A program made the translations under genes and the position numbers. From positions 10,873 through 74,872 of the forward strand of contig JBLMZM010000290.1 in assembly GCA_050258815.1 (NCBI GenBank): 64,000 bases of DNA. The letters run 5' to 3'. Source of the stretch: JAAXKN01 sp050258815 (GTDB taxonomy: Bacteria; Bacteroidota; Ignavibacteria; Ignavibacteriales; SURF-24). Positions 18,576 through 27,523 of the stretch are shown here, in pieces. Within the stretch, counting starts at the first letter, position 1; each line of letters starts with the position of its first letter. The notes under the pieces were generated by a model, which saw only the letters and a program-made list of their open reading frames with translations, searched no databases and was not told the DNA's origin.

Positions 18576-19807
18576 TATAACCTTCCTAACTTAGTTCCTG
18601 GGAAATAAAAAGATAGAATCTCATCATATTTTTCACCCGATCGAGACTGCCCTATGGCTCCCCACTGACATAAACCCACACCATGTCCGTTCCCCAGTCC
18701 CTGAATTACTAATTTACTCAGTTTACCCTCCCTGAACTGTGGTTTCAGACTGAAGAGCGTACTCTTCAGTAATCCGCCGTTTACCTTTGATCTAATTACA
18801 GAACGAATTCCGTTCCCAGTCAGGGTCACACCTGTTTCCTGGCCATCTTTATCCTCGACCGAAATATATAAGTCCCTGACACGTTCAGAATCAAACCTGC
18901 TTTTTACCACAATATCTTTGATGACATACTCACCCTTTGCCAAAGTTCCGGATCGTACCAGATATTGTACCAATTCCTGCGGTGTATAAGTCTCCTCCCA
19001 CATAAAACCCGGGGAAATCCGGCAGTATGTTTCGTCACCGTCTTTTACTCCGGCTAAATAAGGGATAGACTTCTGATTAAACACATTGTCGCAGTTTTCA
19101 GTATAGCCTCCACATGACGAAAAATAAAACACTTTTGCCGGCAGGCCATTATACAGCAGGATCATATCCTCGGTTTCAGTAACTGCCCTGTTTATTAAAC
19201 TTTTCTGCGTCTGGACCCCATTAAAAACCTGATCCCTGAAATCAGCCAGAACATCATAGGCACCACTGCTTTCCTCCATTTTCATCAAGGTATAATTTCT
19301 CACACATACAGCGAATGCCTTCAATGCTTCCAGATCTTCTGATTTGGAAGCAGTACCCATTTCCGAATATATTACTCCCTTTACATAACTCTCAAGATCT
19401 GAATGGTTTATGAGTATCACTTTACTATTGGAGCTTTGTATCCGGAATGCACCTTTATAGGATTTTCCTTTATAATTCAACAAGTCATCTTCTGCAACAG
19501 GATCAATTTCGCATACATTTAAACTGTATTTCTTCTTTCCCAGATGCAATACAATTTTATCCTTATCCGTAGAAAAATAGAACTTTTCACCCTTCTTAAG
19601 AGTGGCAATTGAATTATCTTCACTCTTTATGACAACGGGAGAATTGAAAGAAATTGTTCTGGACTGCAGGTCACCATCAAGTAAAATCCTTATAACATTG
19701 GATTTGTACTTCGTAACGGTTTTATTTTTAACTACTCTTGAAGGGGTTGAAGCACACTGGAATAATAATAACGAAAGGACCAGGTGAGGGAGATATTTAA
19801 TTTTCAT
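18575..19807 (-). CDS. SpoIID/LytB-domain lipoprotein (putative peptidoglycan glycan-strand hydrolase)
   Basis: 410 aa. The signal peptide ends in a lipobox (LLFQC, Cys18), so the protein is predicted to be lipid-anchored. A SpoIID domain spans about 130-360, with VKGVIYSEMG, an LKAFAVCVRNY segment and the C-terminal GNGHGVGLCQWGA motif. SpoIID of Bacillus cuts denuded peptidoglycan glycan strands. Non-sporulating Gram-negative bacteria often keep homologues, presumably for cell-wall remodelling. It heads the run SpoIID-maf-flippase-icd and lies 50 bases after the preceding small secreted-protein gene. Confidence 0.88.
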   Translation of the reverse strand: MKIKYLPHLVLSLLLFQCASTPSRVVKNKTVTKYKSNVIRILLDGDLQSRTISFNSPVVIKSEDNSIATLKKGEKFYFSTDKDKIVLHLGKKKYSLNVCEIDPVAEDDLLNYKGKSYKGAFRIQSSNSKVILINHSDLESYVKGVIYSEMGTASKSEDLEALKAFAVCVRNYTLMKMEESSGAYDVLADFRDQVFNGVQTQKSLINRAVTETEDMILLYNGLPAKVFYFSSCGGYTENCDNVFNQKSIPYLAGVKDGDETYCRISPGFMWEETYTPQELVQYLVRSGTLAKGEYVIKDIVVKSRFDSERVRDLYISVEDKDGQETGVTLTGNGIRSVIRSKVNGGLLKSTLFSLKPQFREGKLSKLVIQGLGNGHGVGLCQWGAIGQSRSGEKYDEILSFYFPGTKLGRL

Positions 19808-19857
19808 CTGAAGAAACCGGTGAGAAACTTATTGCAGAAATAAAAAGGTATTTGATA

Positions 19858-20271
19858 TCATCTGAACATTGCTTTTATGCTGCCCCAGGTGCGCTTAACG
19901 CCTGAAACATTATTATGGTCCACCCGCATTGCATAAGACTCAGTGGATTCAATACTATTTACAGAAACGAATTTCAATTTGTAGAAATATTCATGACCAC
20001 TGGTCTTGAATGCAGAATTGTCTATATAAGTATATGAAGAATTGTTACCCTTGGGGGTTATGCTTGCAATAAGTGAAAAATTTCCGCCACTTGCGGGCTT
20101 TCTATAAATTTCTATAACCTGAAGATTATCTTCCAAAATTGTAAACCACTTTAGAGTAATATCATCTCCGTCACTTTTAACTTCAAACCCACCAAAGGTA
20201 GTTACTGCCATCAAAGATCCGGCCAGTAATAAGCCAGTTAAAACCGATAATATGATACTTTTCGTTTTCAT
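19858..20271 (-). CDS. Small secreted protein with one fibronectin III-like domain
   Basis: 137 aa. A clear signal peptide (about 1-22, ending LMA) is followed by one beta-sandwich-like domain with the pattern of FnIII repeats (ITLKWFTI, IEIYRKP and a TYIDNS..YFYKLKFVS region). No catalytic motif is present. It could be an exported adhesion or scaffold module. It precedes the SpoIID gene by 50 bases and may be co-transcribed. I do not recognise a named family. Confidence 0.6.
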   Translation of the reverse strand: MKTKSIILSVLTGLLLAGSLMAVTTFGGFEVKSDGDDITLKWFTILEDNLQVIEIYRKPASGGNFSLIASITPKGNNSSYTYIDNSAFKTSGHEYFYKLKFVSVNSIESTESYAMRVDHNNVSGVKRTWGSIKAMFR

Positions 20272-20386
20272 GTGGGTAATATATTAGGAATAGTGAAAAA
20301 TGTCAATAGCCTAAATTTTAAAACTTGACTTCATTATTAAAATAAAAATAACTGTGATAAAGTACAACATTTCACGGGGAAAAACC

Positions 20387-21322
20387 TTAAATTCTTCGTC
20401 TGAATCCTTCCCCAAGCACTTCATGTACATTCCCAATTATAACAAAGGCATCGGGATCTATTTCCTTTATGGCCTCAGTTAGTATGGTTACTTCCCTGAA
20501 AGTAACTACTGTTACAATAATCTCGCGTTCAATGTTTTTATATAAACCATGTGCTCTTAATCCGGTAGCACCACGGCTGAAATCATTCATTATGCATTGC
20601 GCAATTTCATCAGATTTATCCGAAATAATAAAAGCCATCCTGGCATAATCAAACCCGTCGACAATGACATCCACTAGTTTACTGGAAACAAACAACAGGA
20701 AAAATGCATATAGGGTCAGTGACATTGCCGGGCGAACCGGAGAAAGGTGCTTTATTTCAATAATAAATCCAGCCAGAGCAATGACAAAGAAATCTATGAA
20801 CATTATTGCCTGCCCCGGTTTAATACCGTAACGCTTCTGCATAATTGATGCAACAATGTCTGAACCGGCAGTAGTACCTTTAAATTTGAAGATTATGCCC
20901 AATCCGACTCCAAGCAAAACAGAACCAATCAATATCAGAAACAGAAAATCATTTTGCAGCAGGTCTTTAATTGTTTGGGTATCCTGGAGTCTAATGTACT
21001 TAAAGCCAGGGATATCACCCCTGAAAAGGTCGATAAAAATGGAATTTAGCGTAAAACCATAAAATGTACGGGTTCCGAATTTTTTACCCAACTCTTTAAC
21101 TCCCCAGGCATAAAGAGGTACATTTAATAGCCACATCATTAAACCAACCGGTATAGTCTTGTTGGAAAGAAAGTGGAGAGCCATCGATAAACCACTGACC
21201 CCTCCCGGCACAACCTGGGCATCTACCAGAAAGACCCCAATTCCAAGGGCCATAATTGCGGCACCTACAGTTATAAAAAAATAATCGACAAGGGGGTATT
21301 TTTTAAGGAACTTTGATTTCAT
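20387..21322 (-). CDS. YitT-family membrane protein (DUF161 + DUF2179)
   Basis: 311 aa. Five to six transmembrane helices are spread over the first ~200 residues, with GVFLVDAQVVPGGVSG near residue 28 and KFKGTTAGSDI. A cytoplasmic DUF2179 domain (about 230-305) follows, with RGATGL and the conserved REV.IL..AI..IDP pattern. The family is widespread and mostly uncharacterised; some members are linked to transport. The gene stands alone, between the acidic-tailed protein and the FnIII-like gene. Confidence 0.85.
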   Translation of the reverse strand: MKSKFLKKYPLVDYFFITVGAAIMALGIGVFLVDAQVVPGGVSGLSMALHFLSNKTIPVGLMMWLLNVPLYAWGVKELGKKFGTRTFYGFTLNSIFIDLFRGDIPGFKYIRLQDTQTIKDLLQNDFLFLILIGSVLLGVGLGIIFKFKGTTAGSDIVASIMQKRYGIKPGQAIMFIDFFVIALAGFIIEIKHLSPVRPAMSLTLYAFFLLFVSSKLVDVIVDGFDYARMAFIISDKSDEIAQCIMNDFSRGATGLRAHGLYKNIEREIIVTVVTFREVTILTEAIKEIDPDAFVIIGNVHEVLGEGFRRRI

Positions 21323-21441
21323 TATTTCAACGTTTTGATTTATTAGTTATGGTTTAGCCTGGAAATTCCAGGCAAAAAACCGGGAATCAGTTTAGTTAAG
21401 GAGTAATTATAAGTCCATAAAAACCCCATGGAACAGTTTTC

Positions 21442-21957
21442 TTAATACTTGTCATCCTCGTCATCATATTCATCACCGCCAAATCCATCATCATCATCTT
21501 CTTCGCCAGGTCCGAAATCATCATCAAAGAATTCATCATCATCATCTTTGAATTTTTTATCATCGAAGTCCATTTCAGACTCATTGTATAAGGGGAAACC
21601 ATCCTTTTCATCTTCAAAATCCAGATCATATGGGTTCACAATTTGCGGCAGCTTCCTGCGTGCAGGAATCCCCTCCTTGAAATCTTCAATTGTTCCTTCA
21701 AGAAAATATAAGGCTGGTTTTATGTCCGGAAATTCTTTTTGAAGCAGCTGCGGAGGGTTTTGTTTGTCCCCTTTTTTGTTTTTTGCTGCCGAATAGCTTT
21801 CTTCCAGATGCTTGAGGCTTTTAATCTTTGGTTCATCAGTCTTTACAATATAATCTTCATCCATCGAATAACTAACAATACTGTTATTTTCATTACTATA
21901 TATATAAGTACAGATGTATTCTTCTTCCTGATAATTAAATAAAAAATAAATATTCAT
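21442..21957 (-). CDS. Hypothetical protein with highly acidic C-terminal tail
   Basis: 171 aa, family not recognised. The first ~75 residues look like a small folded domain (MNIYFLFNYQEEEYICTYIY), with a lysine-rich stretch and then a middle part containing FPDIKPALYFLEGTIEDFKEG. From about residue 120 the protein is dominated by Asp/Glu with a few Phe, Gly and Tyr. Such tails can mimic DNA, bind cations or recruit basic partners. The tail codes for GAT/GAA runs that give mirror-image frames on the other strand. It is probably real because the N-terminal part is non-repetitive and has a normal start. Confidence 0.65.
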   Translation of the reverse strand: MNIYFLFNYQEEEYICTYIYSNENNSIVSYSMDEDYIVKTDEPKIKSLKHLEESYSAAKNKKGDKQNPPQLLQKEFPDIKPALYFLEGTIEDFKEGIPARRKLPQIVNPYDLDFEDEKDGFPLYNESEMDFDDKKFKDDDDEFFDDDFGPGEEDDDDGFGGDEYDDEDDKY

Positions 21958-22182
21958 AGTTGCTTCCCTTGAATTTTGCTACACTAATTTTACGGAATTC
22001 ACATAACAATTTAGGGGCTATTTTCCCAAATTTCAATAAGAAACTCTTTGTACCGTATCAAATTCAAATCAGCCAGAGTGTCGTTTTTATTTTTCATATT
22101 CAGGTAAGGATTTGGGATTTTGTATTTGAAATAAAAATCATATTTTTCACACAGATTTCTTTAAAACTAAAATTACATACTT

Positions 22183-23181
22183 ATGGATTTTACTCCTTCA
22201 TATATAAACTTATATCTTTCAGGTGAACTTAAAAAAAGAGCAGATAAGTCTGATAAACTGTTATCCAGGTGCATAACGTGTCCCAGGGAATGCCTTGTCA
22301 ACAGGGTTGAGAACCAGCTTGGCAAGTGCCTTAGCGGATATTTACCCATTGTGTCTTCCTATACTCCGCATTTTGGCGAGGAACCTGTACTTTCTGGTAC
22401 CAGAGGCGCCGGGAATATCTTTTTCGGTAACTGCAACCTTAAATGCGTTTTTTGCCAGAATTTTGAAATTTCGCAAAACTGGAAAAACGAAAAGAACCAT
22501 GAAGTTTCATTCCATCGACTGGCTTCAATTATGCTTGAACTGCAGGAAAAGGAGTGTCACAACATCGGTTTGGTATCACCCACCCATTTTTCAGCCCAGA
22601 TATTGAAATCCATCTTTTTAGCTGCCGGAATGGGACTCAGACTTCCTGTAATCTACAATACAAATGGTTACGATTCTGTTGAGATGCTAAAACTATATGA
22701 CGGAGTAGCAGATATTTACCTGCCCGACATTAAATACGGTAGTGATATAAATGGGAAAACTTATTCAAAGGTTGACGGATATTTTGAGAAGACAAAACAG
22801 GCACTGAGGGAAATGTACCGTCAGGTTGGCGAAGAGCTGGTCTATGATGGCGATATAGTCGTCCGTGGGTTAATAATAAGACATCTAGTACTGCCAAACG
22901 GATTGGCGGAATCGGAGGAGGTTTTCAGGTTCATAGCCCGGGAGCTGAGTCCCAATGTCCATATTTCACTAATGTCTCAGTATTATCCATCCAATAAGGC
23001 TAATAATGATTTTTTAATTAACCGTACCATCCGCTTTTCCGAATATGAAAAAACACTGGAACTGCTGGAGAAATATGGTCTCAGGCACGGATGGATTCAG
23101 GAAATGGAAAGCAACGATTTTTATCGTCCGGAATTTAACAGAGACAGAATTGACCCCTTTGGAAACGAAAGCCAGAGATAA
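22183..23181 (+). CDS. PflX-like radical SAM protein
   Basis: 332 aa. An N-terminal cysteine cluster (30, 33, 37, 49) precedes HFGEEPVLSGT and the radical SAM CxxxCxxC (Cys84, 88, 91 in NCNLKCVFCQN). The order and wording match the PflX branch of pyruvate formate-lyase-activating-enzyme relatives. It should bind a 4Fe-4S cluster and cleave S-adenosylmethionine; the substrate is unknown for the family. No glycyl-radical enzyme lies nearby. It is a single + gene between minus-strand genes, so it needs its own promoter in 21958-22182. Confidence 0.85.
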   Translation: MDFTPSYINLYLSGELKKRADKSDKLLSRCITCPRECLVNRVENQLGKCLSGYLPIVSSYTPHFGEEPVLSGTRGAGNIFFGNCNLKCVFCQNFEISQNWKNEKNHEVSFHRLASIMLELQEKECHNIGLVSPTHFSAQILKSIFLAAGMGLRLPVIYNTNGYDSVEMLKLYDGVADIYLPDIKYGSDINGKTYSKVDGYFEKTKQALREMYRQVGEELVYDGDIVVRGLIIRHLVLPNGLAESEEVFRFIARELSPNVHISLMSQYYPSNKANNDFLINRTIRFSEYEKTLELLEKYGLRHGWIQEMESNDFYRPEFNRDRIDPFGNESQR

Positions 23182-23227
23182 TTTCAGCTTTCAGCCATAT
23201 ATTAAACGGATAACTTCAGGCAATAAT

Positions 23228-23273
23228 AAAACAAAAAGACACAGAGTGGGTAAATTCAGAAACTCTGTGTCTT
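23228..23273 (-). terminator. Rho-independent terminator after the WxxGRY protein gene
   Basis: A perfect 12-bp stem (AAGACACAGAGT at 23236-23247, complement at 23262-23273) with a 14-base loop. On the minus strand the stem is followed by CTTTTTGTTTT. It lies 30 bases past the stop of the minus-strand gene ending at 23304. Confidence 0.88.
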
Positions 23274-23303
23274 AAGGTGAAGTCAAACTATTTTTTGTCA
23301 GGT

Positions 23304-24581
23304 CTATCTTCTTCTATCTCTTCCACTATTCCCTGATCTTTCCGCCGGCTTTTCCTCTCTGCGCATATCCCGCGGTCTTTCCGAACTCCTGTTTTCCCTT
23401 ACCTGCGGAGCATTATTTGACGGAGGATTAACATTCCTTTGAGGTGTCTCTCTGGTCTGGGAATCATTAGATTCAACTCTTCTATCTCTTCCGGTGTTTC
23501 CGGAATTCCTTCCGCTTCTATCCGGAACAGCGTCATTTCTTCTTTCATTTGTTCTGTCTGAAGGGGGCTCGGCCTTTCTCTCCTCGTTGCCCTGTCTGTT
23601 TCGTATTTCATCATTAGAATTGGTTTTACCCTGATCAGTTCTTATAACATCCCTGCCTCTATCATTAGGTCTTGCATTCCTGTCAGCATTGCCACTTCCA
23701 TCATTGCGGTTAATGTTTTCACGATTTACTTCCCTGCCCATTTCTCTCATATTTACCTTAGAGGCATCCAGAGATGATCTTCTATCCGATCTTTTTATTT
23801 CCAGATTCCTGGTATTATCGTACTTATTCAGCTCATCACGGTTAGGTCTGAATACTTCCACCCTGTCATTATCCCTGTTCCTGGTCCCGGAAATATCTCT
23901 TATTCTTGTAGTTTCAACGAGATTTCTTTCAGTTACCGGGCGTCCGACGCGTCTTTCAACAAATTCCCTGTCAACTCCTCTGTTTATAACCCTTCCATCT
24001 CTGTATCCATACTCATTTCTGTAACGCGTATTTCCGTACAGTCTGTATTTAACTCTTTCGGGTGCCATGTATCTATGGACATCATATCCATCAAAATAGC
24101 GGTAAGAAATATAATTCCAGCAATTTGCGGGGAAATGCCAGTCATATGTAAAGTGAATACCAACATTTATATTAAAAACTGCATACGGAGGCAGCGGAGC
24201 CCAGCCAATATAGTCGTCACTATATCTCCATTCTACCCAGGCGGGTCCCCATTGATCATCCGGGATCCAGATCCAGCCATCATAATCATCATAAAACCAC
24301 CTGCCATAATGATAAGTAGCCCACCCGAAGGGCTCGAAAGAGTCCCAGTACCAGCCGTCACTCGTCCAAACCCAGCGCCCGACTGTATACGGCTGCCAGC
24401 CGCGGCCTACATTGTATGGATGCCATGCATAGAGATCATTATCAATTTCAATCCACTCACCATAATGGGAAAGGGAGCCATAAAAATAATTAAATGAAAC
24501 TCTCCCATGATAGTTCTGGGCCATAACCTGGCTTAAACTTACAAACAGTACAATTGCTGCGGAAATTAGTATTTTTTTCAT
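23304..24581 (-). CDS. Exported WxxGRY-repeat (DUF6600-like) protein with Arg/Asn-rich tail
   Basis: 425 aa. A signal peptide (1-21, ending VMA) is followed by a Trp/Tyr-rich domain (about 25-170) with repeats of the type GRWVW, YHYGRWF and W.W.PDDQWGPAWVEW, as in DUF6600/WxxGRY proteins. From about residue 190 the sequence is low-complexity and rich in Arg, Asn, Asp, Glu and Ser, and probably disordered. An envelope or periplasmic location is predicted. No enzymatic motif is seen. It has its own strong terminator. Confidence 0.75.
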   Translation of the reverse strand: MKKILISAAIVLFVSLSQVMAQNYHGRVSFNYFYGSLSHYGEWIEIDNDLYAWHPYNVGRGWQPYTVGRWVWTSDGWYWDSFEPFGWATYHYGRWFYDDYDGWIWIPDDQWGPAWVEWRYSDDYIGWAPLPPYAVFNINVGIHFTYDWHFPANCWNYISYRYFDGYDVHRYMAPERVKYRLYGNTRYRNEYGYRDGRVINRGVDREFVERRVGRPVTERNLVETTRIRDISGTRNRDNDRVEVFRPNRDELNKYDNTRNLEIKRSDRRSSLDASKVNMREMGREVNRENINRNDGSGNADRNARPNDRGRDVIRTDQGKTNSNDEIRNRQGNEERKAEPPSDRTNERRNDAVPDRSGRNSGNTGRDRRVESNDSQTRETPQRNVNPPSNNAPQVRENRSSERPRDMRREEKPAERSGNSGRDRRR

Positions 24582-24758
24582 GATACACCTCGTTGATCCT
24601 AATCAAATTTGTCCTACTCTTCTATTATAACAATGAATGTGCCAGAAGTTTCTGCTATTTTCCTCATATATTTGATGGATTACATTAAATGGTGTATCAT
24701 TTATTATACAGGGATAACTAATATTGACTACAAAAGAGTAAATTGAGCAGCGTAATGG

Positions 24759-26924
24759 CTAGATGTTTTGGTGATGTTCGGACAAGAACCTGAGAATCTC
24801 TTCCAGTAGCTCACCGGAATTCGTTCTATCCGGTTTAGGCTCAAGACGGATAATTGAACCTCTTGAATTATACAGTAAATCCAGACAAGCCAGCCCCTTT
24901 CCTTTTTGGAAAGTATATCTTTCACGCCAAAAAAGATGTTCCACGGATCTTATTTCCATATTCTGTCCTTCCGCCAGGAGGCTGATTTTGGCAAATATCT
25001 CCTTCAGAAAAGGTTTATCAGCAGGGAATTCGGAAGTTTTCACACTGTCCTGGTTAATATCTGCTGGGATCATCTTTCTTTCAATTTCAGAAAACAGGGA
25101 TTGAAGATTAATCGGATTATCACCGCATTTTGTTAGTTCCAATAAATCGGGATAATCTATCTTCTGGATACGGCCATGCTTATTATACCAGAAATTTACG
25201 TAAAAACTGGCCTCATTTAACTGCAAAAAGTATCTCTCACAGAAATCAAAGTGCATAAGCTTTGTAACCATTATCGAATTTTGCCGGCAGATGCTCTTTA
25301 CAATTCTGTAAAGTGACTTTAAAAATGGAGGATTTTCCGGGAAAGTCACGGTTTCCTCAGTCTCATCATCAACTGTAAGCTCCGGAATAGCCATCAATCC
25401 GGAAATGATCTCCAGACCTTCGGCATAATTATGAGATATTGCCGGCCGAATAGCTGAAATTTCCGGTCTGTTTATTGTAAAAACCTTCTTTTTACTCCTG
25501 GTCATAGCTGTGTAAACCCACCTGAAATAGGATTCATTCAGCATGCCCATTCTTGAAGTAAAATCCACAAAAACAGTATCCCACTCACCGCCCTGGGCTT
25601 TATGACACGTTACTGCATACCCATATTTTATGCGTACGGCATTAAAATACTGATCATTCTTGAGTGCCTCTTCAAAGTCAGGACTCTCAGGCTCAAGTTC
25701 TCTGTGCCTGATCTTAAAATCAATATACAAAGCCCTTAGTTCATGTGACGTAAGATCAGAATTTTCCGACAGAAGCAGATTCTCTATTATTTTACATCTT
25801 ATAATTCTCTCGCCTTCTGAGGGGGTTTTTACCCCAATAACAACTTCCCTGAATGTATTTTCAACATAGAATGTTTCAGATTCGATTATAATAGGCGTTC
25901 TTCTGATTTCGTTTTCAGGAGCGACCTCTTTTATTACTCCGAATTCCCCGTTCAATAATTCGATACCGTTCTTATAATTGTTAGCTACAACTATTATTCT
26001 GTCACCAACGTTTATTGAAGCTTCATTGGGAAATAACTTATCGCGTATCAGTTTGTTGTAATAACTTACGCTCTGGTTGGTATATGCAATTATGATGGTG
26101 TCTTCCAGTGAAGAAGATGAAACATTCCGGAAGTAATTCTCAAGCAGCATGTCGGGAGCAATATCAATAATTTCCCTGTTATCAGTATTGATACTGAATT
26201 CATTAAATGTCTCGGTCCTGATATACTCCCTGAACCTTGTGGCATTTGCCAGCAGAAGGCTATCTTTTTTCTGTCTGACTACGTCGGTCATTTCATATTC
26301 AATTGACCGGAGTCCATATCTGCTTTTCAGGTAATCCGGTGATAGTGCTGGTGAAAGAGAACTATTTACCGGTGGAAGCTGGGCATTGTCCCCAATAAAA
26401 ATAACTTTAACGTTTTCGGGGAAATAATTTACTTTGGTATATTCAATGAAATCCTGCAGCAGCCTGCCGCTTCCGAAACGGAAGAACTCTCCTTCTGAAT
26501 AATTGTCTGAAATCATTGAAGATTCGTCCACAATATAAACAACCAAGGATGCATTAATCCCGTTTCTCAGCCTGAAGTAATATTTGAAGGTTTCCTCTCC
26601 CCACTCATTACAACTTTTGAATTCTGACAGGTTCTGCATATTGTATATTGATTTATGGACCGTAAACGCGGCGCGGTTTGTCTTGCTGGCAAGAATCTTT
26701 GCCGCTCTGCCTGTGGGAGCCATTAATCGGAAAGGGATCTCTGTTTCAGAAAGATAATCAGCCAGACAGCCGATAAGATAGGTCTTCCCCGTGCCAGCAT
26801 ACCCCTTGATAATACAACATTGTTCACTACCCGAAAGGAATTTTGTGATTCCCTGCCATACATAAAATTGCGAGTCGGTAAAGTTTAGCGTTCTTTTATT
26901 CACAAGATCCTGTTCTATACACAT
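24759..26924 (-). CDS. Pif1/RecD-like superfamily 1 DNA helicase with duplicated C-terminal domain
   Basis: 721 aa. The helicase core has Walker A GYAGTGKT (41-48), Walker B VYIVDESS, motif III GDNAQLPP and a UvrD_C_2-type motif VI region (GYAVTCHKAQGGEWDTVFVD, then YTAMTRSKK). This places it with Pif1/Dda/RecD2-like 5'-3' helicases. The last ~195 residues are unusual: residues 528-590 and 633-695 align without gaps (FPxxxPFLK, His31, ERY at 36-38, YNxxG at 53-57 of each copy), so a domain of about 65-90 residues has been duplicated in tandem. I do not recognise that domain. Confidence 0.88.
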   Translation of the reverse strand: MCIEQDLVNKRTLNFTDSQFYVWQGITKFLSGSEQCCIIKGYAGTGKTYLIGCLADYLSETEIPFRLMAPTGRAAKILASKTNRAAFTVHKSIYNMQNLSEFKSCNEWGEETFKYYFRLRNGINASLVVYIVDESSMISDNYSEGEFFRFGSGRLLQDFIEYTKVNYFPENVKVIFIGDNAQLPPVNSSLSPALSPDYLKSRYGLRSIEYEMTDVVRQKKDSLLLANATRFREYIRTETFNEFSINTDNREIIDIAPDMLLENYFRNVSSSSLEDTIIIAYTNQSVSYYNKLIRDKLFPNEASINVGDRIIVVANNYKNGIELLNGEFGVIKEVAPENEIRRTPIIIESETFYVENTFREVVIGVKTPSEGERIIRCKIIENLLLSENSDLTSHELRALYIDFKIRHRELEPESPDFEEALKNDQYFNAVRIKYGYAVTCHKAQGGEWDTVFVDFTSRMGMLNESYFRWVYTAMTRSKKKVFTINRPEISAIRPAISHNYAEGLEIISGLMAIPELTVDDETEETVTFPENPPFLKSLYRIVKSICRQNSIMVTKLMHFDFCERYFLQLNEASFYVNFWYNKHGRIQKIDYPDLLELTKCGDNPINLQSLFSEIERKMIPADINQDSVKTSEFPADKPFLKEIFAKISLLAEGQNMEIRSVEHLFWRERYTFQKGKGLACLDLLYNSRGSIIRLEPKPDRTNSGELLEEILRFLSEHHQNI

Positions 26925-27002
26925 TCAAAACAAAAAATTAAATTATTCTGCATTCGAATTCAATTCAGACAATTATCATGGAAACAAAAACCACTTTAAA
27001 GC

Positions 27003-27030
27003 AAAAAACCCCTGCTGTTTTAAGCAGGGG
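27003..27030 (-). terminator. Rho-independent terminator after tRNA-Gln
   Basis: A perfect 8-bp stem (CCCCTGCT/AGCAGGGG) with a 6-base loop. On the minus strand it is followed by six T residues. It lies 10 bases after the tRNA 3' end and separates it from the helicase gene. Confidence 0.92.
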
Positions 27031-27040
27031 CTTATTTGTG

Positions 27041-27113
27041 CTGCCCCGTCAGGGCTCGAACCTGAACTCTTCTGATCCAGAGTCAGACGTGTTGCCAATT
27101 ACACCACGGGGCA
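27041..27113 (-). tRNA. tRNA-Gln (anticodon CTG)
   Basis: A 73-base cloverleaf on the minus strand. The acceptor stem is TGCCCCG/CGGGGCA, the anticodon stem TCTGA/TCAGA has loop CTCTGGA giving anticodon CTG, and the T arm TCAGG-TTCGAGC-CCTGA is standard. The discriminator base is G, as expected for tRNA-Gln. CCA is not encoded (CACAAA follows). It decodes CAG, and its charging enzyme GlnS is in the same window. Confidence 0.96.
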
Positions 27114-27343
27114 AATTGATAACCCAAATATAAGAAAACTTCTTTATTTCTACAAAACTCATCTGAAATATTTTATCATTTTTCTCATTTTTTTTATTTG
27201 TAATTCCGGTTTTACAAGGAGAATTCTTTAATATACAATACGACTCAACAATTACTTCAAGAACAGCTGTTTTTGGGAGGATACTATTTAGTCCTTGACA
27301 CTTTAGTCCCATATTTATATTTTATTAATGGATGCCCGGCATC

Positions 27344-27400
27344 TTGACATAGTGATATCACTTCATTATTTTGCGTTTAGTGTTAGCATTCTATCACTAT
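27344..27400 (+). promoter_or_regulatory. Putative promoter with palindromic operator elements
   Basis: TTGACA at 27344-27349 and TATTTT at 27367-27372 are separated by exactly 17 bases. The spacer contains a perfect 12-bp palindrome, AGTGATATCACT (27351-27362). The 9-mer ATAGTGATA (27349-27357) recurs as its reverse complement at 27392-27400, just before the ribosome site. The arrangement suggests a repressor binding both sites. The promoter match is to the general sigma-70 form, which may not hold for this phylum. Confidence 0.5.
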
Positions 27401-27414
27401 CATGGAGGTAATGA

Positions 27415-27450
27415 ATGATAAAAACAAGGAAAGCTGAACATATTGGATAA
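27415..27450 (+). CDS. Possible 11-residue peptide frame with strong ribosome site
   Basis: GGAGG at 27404-27408 lies six bases upstream of an ATG that opens MIKTRKAEHIG and stops at TAA. An overlapping ATG at 27411 gives an even shorter frame. The near-perfect ribosome site is unusual for an 11-codon frame, so it may be a leader peptide, a small RNA with a translated portion, or the remnant of a longer gene. Evidence is the spacing only. Confidence 0.3.
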   Translation: MIKTRKAEHIG

Positions 27451-27458
27451 TTCTTTGA

Positions 27459-27488
27459 CCGGACAATCGATTAATTTTGATTGGCCGG
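27459..27488 (+). other. Hairpin in orphan transcript
   Basis: CCGG-A-CAATC at 27459-27468 pairs with GATTG-G-CCGG at 27479-27488: nine pairs with one A/G mismatch and a 10-base loop. It lies between the short frame and the terminator, so the putative RNA of about 185 bases would have two strong hairpins. Confidence 0.5.
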
Positions 27489-27523
27489 GTAAAAAAGTAA
27501 TTCCCACTATTATATAATTTATG

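Noticed and set aside
21357..21373. GCCTGG/CCAGGC hairpin next to six A residues
   Set aside because: It is oriented with its A run on the plus strand, so it cannot terminate the minus-strand genes around it. The stem is also short.
21449..21742. 97-codon Ser-rich plus-strand frame
   Set aside because: It is the mirror of the Asp/Glu-rich tail on the opposite strand (GAT/GAA runs read as ATC/TTC).
23350..23850. Short repeated sequence blocks that might look like a CRISPR or repeat array
   Set aside because: They are the low-complexity Arg/Asn/Glu-rich tail of the WxxGRY protein. Unit lengths are irregular and there are no conserved repeats with spacers.
27049..27312. 87-codon minus-strand frame
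   Set aside because: It runs across tRNA-Gln and has no family resemblance or ribosome site.
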